This document shows positions 10,428 through 22,471 of a DNA stretch of 64,000 nucleotides, piece by piece (positions within the stretch are counted from its first letter, which is position 1; every line of letters starts with the position of its first letter). Source of the DNA: Dipteronia dyeriana (taxonomy: Eukaryota; Streptophyta; Magnoliopsida; Sapindales; Sapindaceae). The translations under genes were made by a program, and so were the position numbers. The stretch covers positions 28,405,598 through 28,469,597 of the forward strand of contig CM065297.1 of NCBI GenBank assembly GCA_032871835.1. The letters are read 5' to 3'. The notes below the pieces were generated by a model. The model did no database searches. It had not been told where the DNA came from and was given only the letters and a program-made list of their open reading frames with translations.

Positions 10428-12160
10428 ATGGCGGGAAGCAGAAACAGTCCTGGGGATATCCAAAAATCTCCAGATAATGTCCATATTGGCAGTAGTTCAT
10501 GAGATCTCTCCGCAACCACCGAGAACCAACCGACATCCCTGGCGGGGATCCAACAAATCCCTCCGACCAGTGAAGACCTAACACGACGCTTTCGTGAGGC
10601 GCTGCAACAACTGGTGGCAGACGCGACAAAGAAATGAGTTGATCTACTAGTTACAGAAGAAGCGCAACCTCCTAACCTCCCACATATAAGGCTTTGCTCG
10701 GTTATAGTTGGGCTAGAACTATATGCACCGGAAGCCGAAAGGAACTCTGTTCCAATTAATCAGGCTGGACGTGAAACTCCCGAAGATGAGCAACCACGCC
10801 AGAGGCAGAGCCATGATCAGATAGCCCGTGCTAGACACCGCAAGCATGACCGACACATGGATCGATCGTCATAAGAAGATAGTGATCGACACCATCGCAA
10901 GCACCATCACGGAACCATACTCCTGTAAGGATCAAATCGTGAGACTCGACAGCAAAGCGAAGAGCCAGAAAAGGAATGACAGTCACTCGGCGGTTTAACC
11001 ATCATAGAGATCCGATGGGAGATAGAGATATCATAATTCAGAGCTTGACTCGAGAAGTTGAAAACAATAGGCATCAAATGGACGCATTGGTTAGACGTTA
11101 TGGGTACAACGACTTATCCGACGGAGATTCTGAGAGTCCGTTCACTAGGGACATCCTGCGGACTTAATTCCCAGAAAAATTCAAGATACCGCACGTGGAG
11201 CAGTTCAAAAAGGATACAGATCCTAAAGAACACGTCAGACAGTATAAAAGTGCTATGGCTCAGTATGTCCACAACGACCCTTTATTATGTCTCAACTTTC
11301 CACAGACTCTAGGAGACACAGGCTCAATATGGTTAGGAAGATTGCCCCCAGCAAGTATCAGAAGTTTTGGTGAATTAAACAGGAGTTTCTCAAGACAATT
11401 TCTGGGCAATGTTCATCGGAAAAAAATCAGTACCTTACCTTTCACAGTTGAAACAAGGGAAAGATGAGTCTTTAAAAAGATACCTGGGGAGATTCAGCCA
11501 GGCGGTATCAGAAATCGGTAGCGCAAATGATGAAGTGATAATTACGGCATTCATTAATAATTTACAGAATGGACTACTATCTTTTGACTAAAGAAGGACC
11601 CGTCTAACCAGATATGCAGATATGATGGACATTGCGAGAAGATATGCACTGGCCGAAGAAGAAGAGTTAGCCACGGGAGGATGCTACATGCATGGAGGAA
11701 AACCCGAACAAAAGGAGGCCGAGTCCAAGGTACAGAATAAGAAAGGAAAACAAGAAGGAAATAACAAAGAAAAAAGCAAAGACGGGGGAAACGAGCGTAA
11801 TGCTGACCAGACCACGGAGAAATTCTAAGGAAAATATGCAAACTACACCCCTCTCCAGAAAAAGCAGGAAGAAATCATGGCCATAATGGAGGAAAAGAAT
11901 ATGGTAAGAGAGCCGCGCCGACAATCTCAGTTTACCCGACGAGATACAACAAAATATTACAGATTCCATAAAGAAACCGGTCATGTGACTTCCAAGTGTT
12001 ACCAGCTCAGAGATTACATAGAGACCCTTATTCGGGAAGGACATTTACAGGATTTAATCTTGAAAAGGAATGAGAGGCCAGAAACAAAGAAAGAGACTAG
12101 GGCCGATCATAGCTCAAGTCGAAACCAAAGGGCCAGCCCCAAGGCCAATGAAGTAATATA
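10428..12160 (+). pseudogene. gag: Tat-B gag
   Basis: Starts at ATG 10428 (MAGSRNSPGDIQKSPDN), which parallels the Tat-A gag start at 39019. An arginine/histidine-rich linker follows. The retrotransposon gag domain lies at about 11195-11630 (DTDPKEHVRQYKSAM, LPPASIRSFGELNRSF, DESLKRYLGRF). A lysine-rich region and a zinc-knuckle remnant follow (YYRFHKETGHVTSKCYQL, about 11955-12008). The first Cys of that knuckle is Tyr. Gag would form the particle and package RNA. The frame is lost repeatedly by early TGA/TAG codons and by frameshifts near 10920 and 11440, so no full protein can be made. Confidence 0.85.
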
Positions 12161-12214
12161 AACAATCTTTAGAGGACCATCAACTGGAAGAAGTAACCTA
12201 TAGCGAACACAGGA

Positions 12215-13025
12215 AATCAGAGAAGCAGTGGAGGCAAGACAGAACTTTAACGTGAACTCGGTCGAGCCAGACCCGAAAAGGGTAAAAGAAGGATGGGACC
12301 CAATAATATTCATAGAAGCTGACTCGTATGGGGTCGACGTTCGACCAAACGATGCCCTGGTCATAAGTGCCCGAATTAGACACAGAGAAGTCAGAAGAAT
12401 CTTAATAGACAAAGGAAGTTCGACAGATATTCTTAATGTAACCATCTACGATCAACTCAGGTTGGACCAAAAGGATTTACAGCCTTTTCATACCCCACTC
12501 AGCGGATTCGGGGGAGTTGAGGTCAGGCCCTTCGGGACGACAAAGCTACCCGTAAAAATTGGAGTAGCCTCTTGCTAGAGAACAGTATTACTCGATTTTG
12601 TAGTAGTAGACTTAGATAATTGGTAATATAATGCATTGTTAGGTCGGTCATTCTTAAATCAAACTAAGACCGTAACAACTACTTATGCTTTGATGATCAA
12701 ATTCCCGACTGAACATGGGGTCAGAGTAGTCAAGGGGTCGTCAGTTTACAAAGACAAAAATGATGGTGAACAAGTATGCACTATAACGCAGCCGAGTCAG
12801 AACAAAGAGTCACTGTCGTTCGAATTTGACCCAAGGGAAGAATCGAAGGAGTCCAAAAATGAACCAATCGAAGAAATAATCTTGAAAGAAGATAAACCAG
12901 ATAAGAAGATCAAGATTGGGGCCAATTTGGAAGAAAAGTCAAACAAAGCCTCACTAATCTGCTCAAAGAATACAAGGATGTATTCGCTTGTAGTCAAGAA
13001 GACATGGTCGGGATAGATGCCTGAA
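12215..13025 (+). pseudogene. Tat-B aspartic protease and linker
   Basis: The frame 12228-12578 carries ISARIRHREVRRILIDKGSS at about 12363-12422. This is the retropepsin active-site region, but the catalytic triplet position reads Asp-Lys-Gly. Tat-A reads Asp-Asn-Gly, so the lysine probably inactivates the enzyme. After a stop, YNALLGRSFLNQTK (12630-12670) and YALMIKFPTEHGV correspond to the conserved segment before RT. A charged linker of Glu/Lys clusters leads to RT. The protease would cut Gag-Pol during particle maturation. Confidence 0.8.
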
Positions 13026-13029
13026 TAAT

Positions 13030-13995
13030 ATCTCATCATCTCGCAGTAGACCCGAATACAAAACCAGTAATACAAAAGAGAAGGTCATTTAATCTCGAAA
13101 GAAGTCAAGCAATCAAGCAGGAAGTAGAGAATCTACTCGCTGTAGGGTCAATTAGAGAGATCAACTACCCTCAATAGGTAGCTAATGTAGTCCTAGTCTA
13201 GAAGAAAAACAGTCAATGGAGAATGTGAGTAGATTTCACATATTTAAACAAAACATGCCTAAAAGACAGTTTTCCATTGCCAAGGATAGACCAATTGGTT
13301 GATGCTACATCAGGCCATGAATTACTCAGTTTCATGAACGCCTACTCAGGATATAACCAAATCTAAATGAATAAGGCTGACGAAGAGAAAACGGTATTCA
13401 CAACCGATCATGGCTTATACTGCTACACAGTAATGCCATTTGGGTTAAAAATACAGGGGCAACATACCAAAGGTTGCTTAACAGAATCTTCGCACGACAA
13501 ATAGGAAGAAACATAGAAGTTTACATAGATGACATGCTGACCAAGAGCATATTGGTGGAAAGGTATACTTAAGACCTGCGAGAGACATTCGACGTTTTGA
13601 GGAAATACCAAATGAAGCTAAATCCAAACAAATGCTTATTCGGAGTTCCTTCAGGAAGGTTCCTGGGTTTCCAAGTTCACCAAAGGGGGATAGAAGTAAA
13701 TCCTGAAAAGATCCAAACCCTATAAAAAATGACCTCACCAAGGATGATAAAAGAAGTGCGGCGCTTAACAGGATGCTTAGCTTCCTTGGGTAGATTCATC
13801 TTAAAGGCCACAGATAAATGGGCTCCTTTTTTTAGCGTGATTAAAAAAGGAAGAGGACTCGAATGGAACGAAGAGTGCGAGCAGGCATTCTTAAAAATCA
13901 ATGAGTACCTAGGGCAAGCTCCCATCCTTTCGAAACCAAAAATGAGAGAGACACTCTACTTATACTTATCAATTACAGAATTAGCAGCAAGCTCA
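13030..13995 (+). pseudogene. Tat-B reverse transcriptase
   Basis: Visible RT motifs, in order, are KDSFPLPRIDQLVDATSGHE, TVFTTDHGLYCYTVMPFGL, GATYQRLLNRIFA, EVYIDDML with the catalytic Tyr-x-Asp-Asp box at 13522-13533, then GRFLGFQVHQRGIEVNPEKI and the connection region (RRLTGCLASLGRFI). Several stops (for example near 13175, 13366 and 13570) and a small deletion after MPFGL break the frame. It would copy element RNA to cDNA. It lies directly upstream of RNase H as in all Ty3/gypsy elements. Confidence 0.88.
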
Positions 13996-14340
13996 TTCTA
14001 GTCAGGACAGAAGATGGAGTACAGAGGCCAGTGTATTATACCAGCAATACACTTTTACCAGCTGAAATCAGGTATTCACAGGCAGAAAAAATGGCCCTAG
14101 CATTGGTGTCAGCAGCAAGAAAGCTAAAGCCATACTTTCAGGCTCATACAATCCAGGTTCTCACTGATTGCCCACTTAAGCAATTTTTACAGAAGCCAGA
14201 AATTTCAGGAGGACTAACCAATTGTTAATCAAGCTAAGTGAATTCGATATCCAGTACATCCCCAAGACTTCTCTCAAAGGCCAAACAGTGGCAGATTTTA
14301 TAGCAGAGTTCACAGAATCAAACCTGGAAGCAAAAAAGAC
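13996..14340 (+). pseudogene. Tat-B RNase H (gypsy type)
   Basis: RPVYYTSNTLLPAEIRYSQA and KMALALVSAARKLKPYF at 14025-14140, then VLTDCPLKQFLQKPE and LSEFDIQYIPKTSLKGQTVA to about 14295, follow the normal gypsy RT-linked RNase H. A stop and frameshift near 14000 and 14225 interrupt it. It degrades the RNA strand during cDNA synthesis. Confidence 0.8.
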
Positions 14341-14980
14341 GTTGGGCAAAAATTTCCCATGGAGATTATATGTCGATGGCTCTTCAAACACTTACGGCAG
14401 CGGGGCAGGGACCTTAGTATGCACTCCGGAAGGAGATGATGTCGAGTGTGCCATGAGGTTTGACTTCAATGTAACAAATAATCAAGCCGAGTATGAGACG
14501 CTACTAGCTGGACTCAGAGTTTGCATAGCCCTCGGGGCAGATGAGGTCGTGATATTTAGCGATTCACAGGTAGTTGTCAACCAATTCCTAGATGAATACC
14601 AAGCCAGAGATGAAGGCATGATAGCCTATGGTGACATAGCAAAACAACTACTTCAGAAATTCAAAGAATATAAGGTTGCCCAGATCCCCAGGGAGGAGAA
14701 TGAAAAGACAGAAGCTTTGTCCAAACTAGCATCAACAACAACCACAATCAGGCAAAAAACTATTCCGGTTGCACATCTCCTCAAACCGAGCACAGCTGAG
14801 CCAAAAAGCTTTGAAATTTTAGAAATTCAAACACCGACAGACGGTTGGATGACTAAGCTGAAAAGGTTCCTGGAAGAAGACGTGCTTCTAGAAGATCCCC
14901 TACAAGCAAAACGTATCAGGTATCGATCAACAAGGTACACATTGGTTGGAGGAGAATTATACAGAAGTGGGTTTTCCTGA
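14341..14980 (+). pseudogene. Tat-B archaeal-type second RNase H
   Basis: Part of an open frame from 14222. WRLYVDGSSNTYGSGAGT carries the first catalytic Asp, ATNNQAEYE-type TNNQAEYETLLAGLRV the Glu, IFSDSQVVVNQFLDEYQARD the next Asp, and QIPREENEKTEALSKLAS the last position, which reads Glu where the usual residue is Asp (Tat-A has ADALSKLAS). A dual RNase H is a hallmark of the Tat lineage. The tail leading to WMTKLKRFLEEDVLLEDP and GGELYRSGFS precedes integrase. This is the longest open frame left in Tat-B. Confidence 0.88.
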
Positions 14981-16083
14981 ACACTCCAAAGATGTGTATC
15001 AGAGGAAGATGCATGTCAGATATTATAGGAAATCCAAGCGGGATTTTGTGGAAACCATACTGGGGGTAAAAGCTTAGCACACAAGGTACTCATGCATGAT
15101 TATTATCGGCCTACTTTATTCTCAGATGCACAACGATGTTCAGAGAGCTGCAATACTTGCCAAAGGATTGCTAATGATATCTGACAACCTCCTGAACAAC
15201 TCAGAAACCTCACGTCCCCATGACCATTTTCCATGTGGGGTTTGGATTTAATTGGCCCAATGCCAGCAGGGACAGGGGGTGGAGCAATATATGCAATAAT
15301 AGTCGTTGACTATTTCACGAAGTGGGCAGAGGCTGAAGCATTAGTGCATATCACAGAAGCAAATACCATAAATTTTGTGAAAAATAATATACTCTAAAGG
15401 TTTGGAGTTCTAAAAACTATCATCACTGACAATAACACCCAATTCGATAACCTGAAATTCAGACAGCTGTGCAAAGAGTACCGGATTGCCAATTACTATG
15501 CCACACCTGCCCACCCTCAAACAAATTGGCAGACTGAAGCAGTAAACAAAATCATCAAGCATACACTCAAAGCAAAGCTAGATGCCAAGAAAGGAAGTTG
15601 GGTTGAAAAACATCCCGAAGTATTATGGGCATATCAGACAACAGCAAAAACTTTAACCGGAGAGACTCCATTCACTTTAGCGTTTGGAACATAAGCTGTT
15701 ATCCCCATAGAAACATTATATGCATCACCCCGGGTTAGGCTATATAATGAAGATCAGAATGTTGATATGCTGTTACAAAATCTAGATGAGCTAGAAGAGA
15801 AAAAGGAGAAGTCCCGAATAAGAAATATGGTATATCAACAAAGAGTAGCTCGCCACTACAACTCTCATGTTCGGATCAGGAAATTCCAACTAGGAGACCT
15901 GGTACTCAGAAAAGTGTCGTTGAATACAAAAAACAAAGCTGAAGGTTCCCTGGCTGATAAGTAGGAAGACCCGTACAAAATTGAAGAAATAGCTGGCCAT
16001 GGAGCATATTGGATTGCATGACCCGATGGAGGGGTCTTACCCCAACCATGCAATGCCCAATACCTGAAGATTTTCTATCCTTA
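14980..16083 (+). pseudogene. Tat-B integrase
   Basis: An HHCC zinc-finger remnant (GNHTGGKSLAHKV, CSESCNTCQRIA) lies at about 15045-15175. The DDE core follows: GLDLIGPMPAGTGGGAIYAI, VVDYFTKWAEAEAL, ITDNNTQFDN, and YATPAHPQTNWQTEAVNKII, where a Gly of the usual motif is Trp. The C-terminal part has LDELEEKKEKSRIRNMVYQQ and LGDLVLRKVSLNTKNKAEG and ends near YLKIFYP, TAA 16081-16083. TAG/TGA stops at several places kill the frame. It would insert cDNA. No added chromodomain is visible. Confidence 0.87.
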
Positions 16084-17013
16084 AAATTGTTTTTTGTTTC
16101 CTTTTAGTTAGGACAATTTTAGTCAGATTAGTTATTAGCTTTGGAATTTAAATCATTGTTGGTTTTGCAGCTATAAATAAAAATCAAACTCCGGATTTCT
16201 GAAAAATAAAGCATATGATAATAAGAACATATGAAAGACGAGCATGATAATAAGAACATGCAAATAGAATACTCGGGACCATTGATTCCCAAATGGGTGG
16301 AGAAGCTCGAAGAAGCATGCCAGCCGAGCAAGGTCAGTCGACCTTAGTAAAAAGGCAAACCCGATGCATAAGATTCTAGAGAGGCTCGGGGCGCTATTAG
16401 AAAAACTTCCAGTGAAATGCACAACTGTGTTAAGCGGTTTAAAAAGCTTAACGATTCGGCAAACCCTTGCACAGAAAACTGAGGAGACGTCCTTGGTAAT
16501 TTGTGAGAACTCAAACATGATCATGGTGAGCCTTGATGTAATGTTTGGGTAATAAACTGAGTATGAAACACGAGTAAATCCACTTGTTTGTTTCAAGATG
16601 GCTCGGTAAATATAAGCCAGTTTAATAAGATACTTGGCGTTGAAAGTAACTGGGTAACGAAACCAAGTGTAATAAGATACTCGATGAAGTTACCAGACGA
16701 AAATAGCCAGTTTAATAAGATACTTGGCACAAAAAGATTACGTTAGCCAGTTTAATAAGATACTTGGCATAAAGATTGCGTTAGCCAGTTCAGGAAGATA
16801 TTCGACGTTAGAAGCAACCCCGAATAATAAAACCAAGTTAAGATCAGATACTCGGTGAAGTTTCTTAAGCAATGAGTCAGATTAAACCACTCGATTTTTT
16901 GAATTACAATTTAACATGGAATTTCATTGATAATAATCTATACAAGTGAATCTTTATAAAGAAAAATCTTTACAAAGAAATCTTTGCAAACGTGAAATCT
17001 CTACAAAAATAAA
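16084..17013. repeat. Tat-B post-integrase spacer with short tandem motif array
   Basis: This is non-coding. About 16610-16870 contains repeated AGCCAGTTTAATAAGATACT units alternating with ACTCGGTGAAGTT-type stretches. They are the reverse complement of the arrays in Tat-A and Tat-C. The remainder (16084-16600) matches the equivalent spacer in the other two elements, including an AGAACATATGAAAGACGAGC stretch. Confidence 0.8.
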
Positions 17014-17871
17014 TCAAAGATGGGATGAGGATTTGGAACTCTTACCGATGCTCGGGTCTTGCACCATTTCGTACTCGCGGAGGAGACTTTTATTTGAAGG
17101 CCAAGTAATTATATCGACCGAATCATCCATCCATTCACTGTAATCTTCTCCAGGGATCGGCCCGACATCAGGCACCAAACCTTCCACGTCTGACTCTTGA
17201 CTGGCATAAAAAGTAGAGAGAGAGTGCTATGATGGGACCTCCAAATGCATGAGCTAGGGTTCTTATCATTGACTGCGACAATAAGCTCTCCACTCTTTCA
17301 TCATAGTCCGAACAGATTCCAGGGACCGATCCATGTGGTTCTTGATCGTCAGCTCCCAATTGGTTCAGGCTTTTTCGGTTGCCAGATTCTTGACCTTAAA
17401 AAATTTGCCAGCTGAAACTAGCCCTCGCTGAAATTCCTGAAGTAGAAGGGCATCATAAGCAGGGGATCTTTTAAAATGATCAACCCCTTGGACTTTAAGT
17501 TCCAGCCTGACCTCTTTGGATAAGGACTTGATTGTCAAAGCTTGGAGTTCCAAGTCTTCGATCTTTTGTTGATATGCCGACTTGGACTGCTCCACTTCCT
17601 GTTCAGCTTTGAGAATCAATTCCTAGGAAGAAGACAATAAATTTTGAAGTGACACATCCTTCTCCTTTGCCAAAGAAGCTGTTTCCTTGGCCTCCACTTG
17701 CTTTTCCAAACAATGGTCGGCAAACACTTGGACAAAGCCCACCTCCTTTTGATAAGCCGATTCAACCCGAGCATGGCTATCCTCACTCTCTTTCAGTTGA
17801 ACTTCAAAACGCCTTATTCGATTAGCTTGATGTTGCTGCGTCTGAGCCAGCTCAGCAAATTCGGCCACCAT

Positions 17872-17936
17872 CTGCAAGGAAATATAATTAAAAATCTAGC
17901 AAGCAAGACAAAATAAGAGTTGGGAATAAAACTTAC
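17872..17936 (-). other. Intron 2 of Tat-B antisense gene
   Basis: On the minus strand, TTAT|GTAAGT opens and CCTTGCAG|ATGGTGG closes a 65-nt AT-rich intron. Tat-C has a 66-nt intron at the same codon. Confidence 0.7.
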
Positions 17937-18648
17937 ATAAGATGCGCCATTGAAAATATTCAGAAGACGGCTCGTTAGAGAAGCATCCCTAAAATGGCTC
18001 CAGTGATCATCCCCGATGAAAGCCCGACTAGATGACATCGCTTTAAGCATATCCTGGGGAAAAGGATAAGAAGAACCTCCCAAAGATTCAGCCCTTACAT
18101 CTTCAACCTCAAGGGGGGGGGGGGGAATGAGCCATTGTAGGGTCAGAAGTGTCCGCACCCGTCGATGCTTCAACATCAACGCTCGAGGGAATCTCGGCCC
18201 CGGTCTCTTCATCACTGGAGTCAATAAATGAAACCACCCGAGGAACCTTATAAGGACGAGCGAGAGAATTGACCGCCTTCCATTTCTCAGCCCAACCATC
18301 AGAGGTTTTACCTCCATCACCAGCGTCCATCCGCTCGATAAGAACTACAACCAGGGAGCTCATTCACCAGGCCCCTCACCAAGACCATCACTTTGCCTCC
18401 CTCCGTCTTCAGGCAATTCCTGAGTATGGTCAGTTGGGCCACTCAGACAACTAGACTCCCTACGGTTGACCGGATGACTTCCTCGGGGATATATTTGGGG
18501 ATCTGCTCGTCAGCCTCATCAGGGTCCTCATCTGACTCGGGTGGGGCAATACCCTCTTTGCTCTATCGAGAAGCTTCTTTTTGGCTCGCCTAAAGGATTG
18601 ACTTCACCTGACGAGCTTGAATGTCTCAGACGATGTCCGAGTCATAAA

Positions 18649-18740
18649 CTTAGAAAAAAATGGTAAAATAAAAAGAAAAAAAAATCGCGTCAGAATATAA
18701 AAATCAACATTTTTTAAAAAGGGGTAGAAAGATTACTTAC
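18649..18740 (-). other. Intron 1 of Tat-B antisense gene
   Basis: On the minus strand, GGCGAT|GTAAGT opens and TTTTCTAAG|TTTATGAC closes a 92-nt intron with a T-rich 3' part. The same place is used in Tat-A (7124-7203) and Tat-C (61285-61359). Confidence 0.72.
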
Positions 18741-19887
18741 ATCGCCTGCGGTAGCATTAAATCTGGCTAAAGAAGCCAAGATCTATCATCTTCTTCTCAT
18801 TAAAAAGATAAATCCTGCTCATTTTTTCCAAAGTGCGAACTGCAGCCCGAGCAAGCCTGGTCAGCTAAGTATCACAAAATTCAAGTTTTTTCTTGTTCCG
18901 TACATCAGGGGAACAAAAAAAACAAGGAACCTTTAGCACCGTCCGAGTTTACTCAGCTGAAAGAGTAACTTCAAGTCCAAGGTTCCCTCCGGTAAAAAAC
19001 CAGTTGTTCTTCCAGTACTTGTTAGACGAAGGAAATCCCCATACAAAGCCCCTCTTTTTGGCATCATCGGAGGTATCAACTCCCCGATTCACTTTTGTCC
19101 CCTCAGGAACCCAGCAATCTAGCGGGTTAGACATGAGAAAATAAGTCCCTGTCCGACCAGACTGTCTTAGTGTGTAGAAGTGCCTGATTTCACTCGGGGA
19201 AGGCGGCGACAGGTTCATTTGGCTCCACATGTGCCACATGCACATCAAGATCTTGTAGTTGTTCGCGGCCAGTTGGGCCGGAGCGATCCCTGCTTCAGCC
19301 AGAAACCAGGCAATAAACGGCTGAAGAGGAAGAGTAACGCCGTAACAAAGCATGGACCCATAAATTGCCACTATGCTCGAGATAAGGTTCCACGCGGCTC
19401 TATCACCGGTAAGAGACAGTATGACTGAGTCATCCAAGTCGAATCGAACATGATATTTCCCGATCTCATCTTCCCCAACCACATTTAGCTCGGTGTCATA
19501 CCCACTCAGGTGATCAACAGAAAAAGAGAAACGATATTTTATAAACTCCTCTTCAACGTCCTTCTCATCAATAATTTGTTCCCTGATCCGAACGTTGCCC
19601 GAGTTGTGCTTATGAACTTCACTTTTACTTTGATGTTTCCCCATCCTCGATCGAAGAGGTACTCTGTGATCAGAAATGACAGATTCAGAACTAGATGATT
19701 CAGAACTAGATTTAGAACTAAAACGGGCGTTAGGGTGAAGCCTAGAAATATCAACATCTAAAAAAAGAGGTTTGTCAGCGAGGATTTCCCCCAATAATCT
19801 ACGAGTGTAAGAAACCAGTTGAAAATCTCCACGATCAAGCGCTTCGAGAGCTATAGTAAAGAGTCAACGACAGGAAGTCGGATTCAT

Positions 19888-20380
19888 TAAAACTAACCTT
19901 GAGTGAAGAAACCTGATGTAGAAACTTCAATGGAGAATAGAGATTTTCTACGCAAATAAACCTGGGTTGGAAAATTTCTGGTTTGAGTGTGAGAATAAAC
20001 CAGGGCAACTCCGTTCAGCGGAGCATTTAAAGGGATAATAGCGTAAAACCCTAGGATCTCAAATAGCGGGAAAAATCAAAAGATAGATTTGATGACATAG
20101 ACGACGCACTAGGGGACGCGTAGGTTATTTCTCATAAATGGTATCGAGAAATGAAGCGATATAGGATACGTGTTAAGAGAAGAACTGACCAAGGCTGTCA
20201 GAACTCAAAAACGTCGCAATCATTGAGATTTCGTGAGAGGAGGCAAAATTGAATTTACATGGCCGCCATTAAGACAATTTATCATGACAAGACATTTACT
20301 CTGGCATTAATGAGATGTAAAAAATTGAAGGGTTGATTAAAATACTTTTGCCCGAAACGAAACCATGTTCAACAAAAATA
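19888..20380 (-). promoter_or_regulatory. Candidate promoter and 5' UTR of Tat-B antisense gene
   Basis: Upstream of the antisense ATG. The telo-box reads AAACCCTAG on the plus strand at 20046-20054. A decayed ACGT palindrome (GATACGTGTT) lies at 20165-20174. A CCCTTTAAATGC stretch on the minus strand near 20030 could be TATA-like. Order and spacing match Tat-A and Tat-C. Confidence 0.42.
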
Positions 20381-20391
20381 TTTTAGGGGGG
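20381..20391 (+). promoter_or_regulatory. Tat-B polypurine tract
   Basis: TTTTAGGGGGG immediately before the 3' LTR is the expected plus-strand primer of reverse transcription. Confidence 0.8.
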
Positions 20392-20394
20392 TAT

Positions 20395-21269
20395 TGTCGT
20401 GTGTAAATTTTATTAGATGTATACGTCATTGACAAAGAAGATAAAATTGCCAGGTGGACATCCAAATAGGCATTCAGAAAATATCCCGCAAGATGTCATC
20501 AAAGAAGAGAACCGAGTAAATGTAAAAATAAGTATTGAACGAAACCGACTCGGGATCAACTGACGTCATATTCTACTCGGGATCAATTAATGTCGCTCAA
20601 GATTAGCTGATGTCATGTCCTACTCGGGATCAGATGACGTCATTCGGGACCAGATAACATCATGTTCTACTCGGAACAAACATGAAGAAGCCCGAATAAA
20701 GAAGCCCAGCTCGCAAACCAAGAATCATGTTAAAATACGCAAAGATATCCACGTCAAAGAAGAATTCCAAGATGAATAGAATACCAAATTAAAAAGGTGC
20801 TAAATTAGGTAACAATTTTATTTCTTAAAAAAAGACTACATATTTGTAAGGAAAGTCCTAACTGGACTATATCACTAAAGTCCTATTCGATCTCTATACA
20901 AGTCTCCGAGATAGGAAAGAAGATGGACTACTTAGAATAAGTAACCAATCATAGTTAAATTCAAAGATCTTTCATTACTTGTACAAAAGGATTAGGGTTC
21001 TATGCACATATAAATAGACCCATAATCTCGTCATAAAAGATATAGAAAATACAGAGAGAAAAAAGAGAGATCGAGAGTTGTAAATCTTTTTCAATAGTGG
21101 ATTTTGGCTCGGTTGTTTGTTCAACCACCCGTGGACGTTTCTCCGATCATCGGAGTTTTACCATGTAAAACTTGTGTCAAATTACTTTCTCCTTCTCTTT
21201 TACTTTGAAATCACAGCTAAAATCCAATATTGTTGACTTTTCTCACGCATCCAGAAATTGACGTCAACA
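20395..21269 (+). repeat. Tat-B 3' LTR
   Basis: 875 bp, TGTCGTGTG to GACGTCAACA, colinear with the 5' LTR apart from small indels and about 50 substitutions. CCCAT follows at 21270-21274. Confidence 0.95.
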
Positions 21270-21419
21270 CCCATATTTCTAGGTATCCGTGTCGGATTTT
21301 TATTCATAATTATGCAAAACTAACAAAATATGGAAAATATTTCAAAGGATTTCTAAGAATAAATTACTGAAAAACATCCTGTCTAAAAAGAAATAAAGCC
21401 TAAAATGAGGGAATTTCAA

Positions 21420-22470
21420 GGATAAAAGATCTTCAGGTATTAGGCGTTGTATGGTTGGGGTAAAACCGCTCCATCTGGTCGGGCAATCCATTATGCTCAT
21501 TTCTGGCCATTCCTTCAATTTTGTATGGGTCTTCCAATTTGTCAGCCAACGAGATCGTGACTTTATCTTTTGTGTTCAACGATACTCTTCTAAGCACTAG
21601 GTCTCCCATTCGGAGCTTTCTAACCCGGACATGAGAATTGTAGTGCCTAGCCACTCTTTGTTGATATGCCGTATTTCGCACTCGGAATTTATCTCTTTTT
21701 TCTTCTAACTCATCCAGGCCTTGTAACAACATATCAACATTATGATCTTTATCATATAATCTGGCTCTGGGCGACATATATGATGTTTTTGCTAGGATGA
21801 CGGTCTCTGTTACGAATGCCAAAGAAAACAGTGTTTCTCCTGTAGAAGTCCTTACCATTGTCCGTTAAGCCCAAAATACTTCATGAAGTTTTTCAACCCA
21901 ACTACCCTTTTTGGCATCTAGCTTCTATTTGAGCGTGTGCTTGATGACTTTGTTCACTGCTTCAACTTGTCCATTTGTTTGAGGGTGGGCAGGTGTAGCA
22001 TAATAATTTGAAATCTGATACTCGCTACACAATTGCCTGAATTTTTGATTGTCAAATTGGGTGTCGTTATCAGTGATAATAGTATTCAAGACTCCAAACT
22101 TATAGAGTATGTTCTTCTTCACAAAGTTTGTGGTGTTTTATTCTGTGATGTGCACTAATGCTTCAGCTTCCACCCACTTAATGAAATAATCAATAGTCAC
22201 AATTGCATGCTTTGCTCCACCCCTGTTCCTGCTGGCATCCGACCAATTAAGTCCAAACCCCACATGGCGAACGACCATGGGGATGTGAGAATTCTGAGGT
22301 GTTTAGAGGGTTACCGAATTTCATTGGCGATCCTTTGGCAAGCGCTGCAACTTTTTGAACATCGTTGTGCATCAGATAACAGAGAAGGCCAGTAAAAACC
22401 TTGCTTGAGTACCTTATGTGCTAACCTTTCACCTCTTGTATGGTTTCCACAAATGCTCCTATGGATTTCC
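21420..22470 (-). pseudogene. Tat-A integrase
   Basis: On the minus strand, IDYFIKWVEAEALVHITE precedes FVKKNILYKFGVLNTIITDN and FRQLCSEYQISNYYATPAHP with QTNGQVEAVNKVIKHTLK, the normal DDE-core signature (intact where Tat-B has Trp). The C-terminal part is open from 21858 to 21433 (ARLYDKDHNVDMLLQGLDEL, RVRKLRMGDLVLRRVSLNTK). The HHCC finger region is around 22330-22460. A few stops remain, but this copy is better preserved than the Tat-B one. About 150 bp of untranslated Tat-A sequence lie between its stop and Tat-B. Confidence 0.87.
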
Positions 22471-22471
22471 T

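Larger units (their letters stand above)
17014..19887 (-). pseudogene. Tat-B antisense gene (Transposase_28-like + coiled coil)
   Basis: On the minus strand the start is ATG at 19887. Codon 8 is TGA, as in Tat-C. Exon 1 is open from 19794 to 18949 and contains ALDRGDFQLVSYTRRLLGE, a serine cluster, MGKHQSKSEVHKHNS, YGVTLPLQPFIAWFLAEAG, KILMCMWHMWSQMNL, SEIRHFYTLRQSG and KKRGFVWGFPSSNKYWKN. Intron 1 is 18649-18740 (GTAAGT...CTAAG). Exon 2 is an acidic linker ending FNGASYV. Intron 2 is 17872-17936 (GTAAGT...TTGCAG). Exon 3 from MVAEFAELAQTQQHQANRIR is a heptad-rich coiled coil, then FKRSPAYDALLLQEFQRGL and a WMDDSVDIITWPSN tail. It stops at 17014-17016. The domain family is inferred from motifs. 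It opposes gag-pol transcription. Confidence 0.8.
9498..21269 (+). mobile_element. Tat-B: complete Ty3/gypsy Tat-lineage element
   Basis: An 11,772-bp element bounded by LTRs of 879 and 875 bp with a perfect CCCAT duplication. Inside are a primer site, gag, protease, RT, RNase H, archaeal-type RNase H and integrase on the plus strand, then an intron-containing gene on the minus strand, then a polypurine tract (TTTTAGGGGGG). It is inserted into the 3' non-coding part of Tat-A in the opposite orientation. By hand I count roughly 50 differences between the LTRs (about 5-6%), mostly transitions, so the insertion is old. Genes are broken by many stops. Confidence 0.95.
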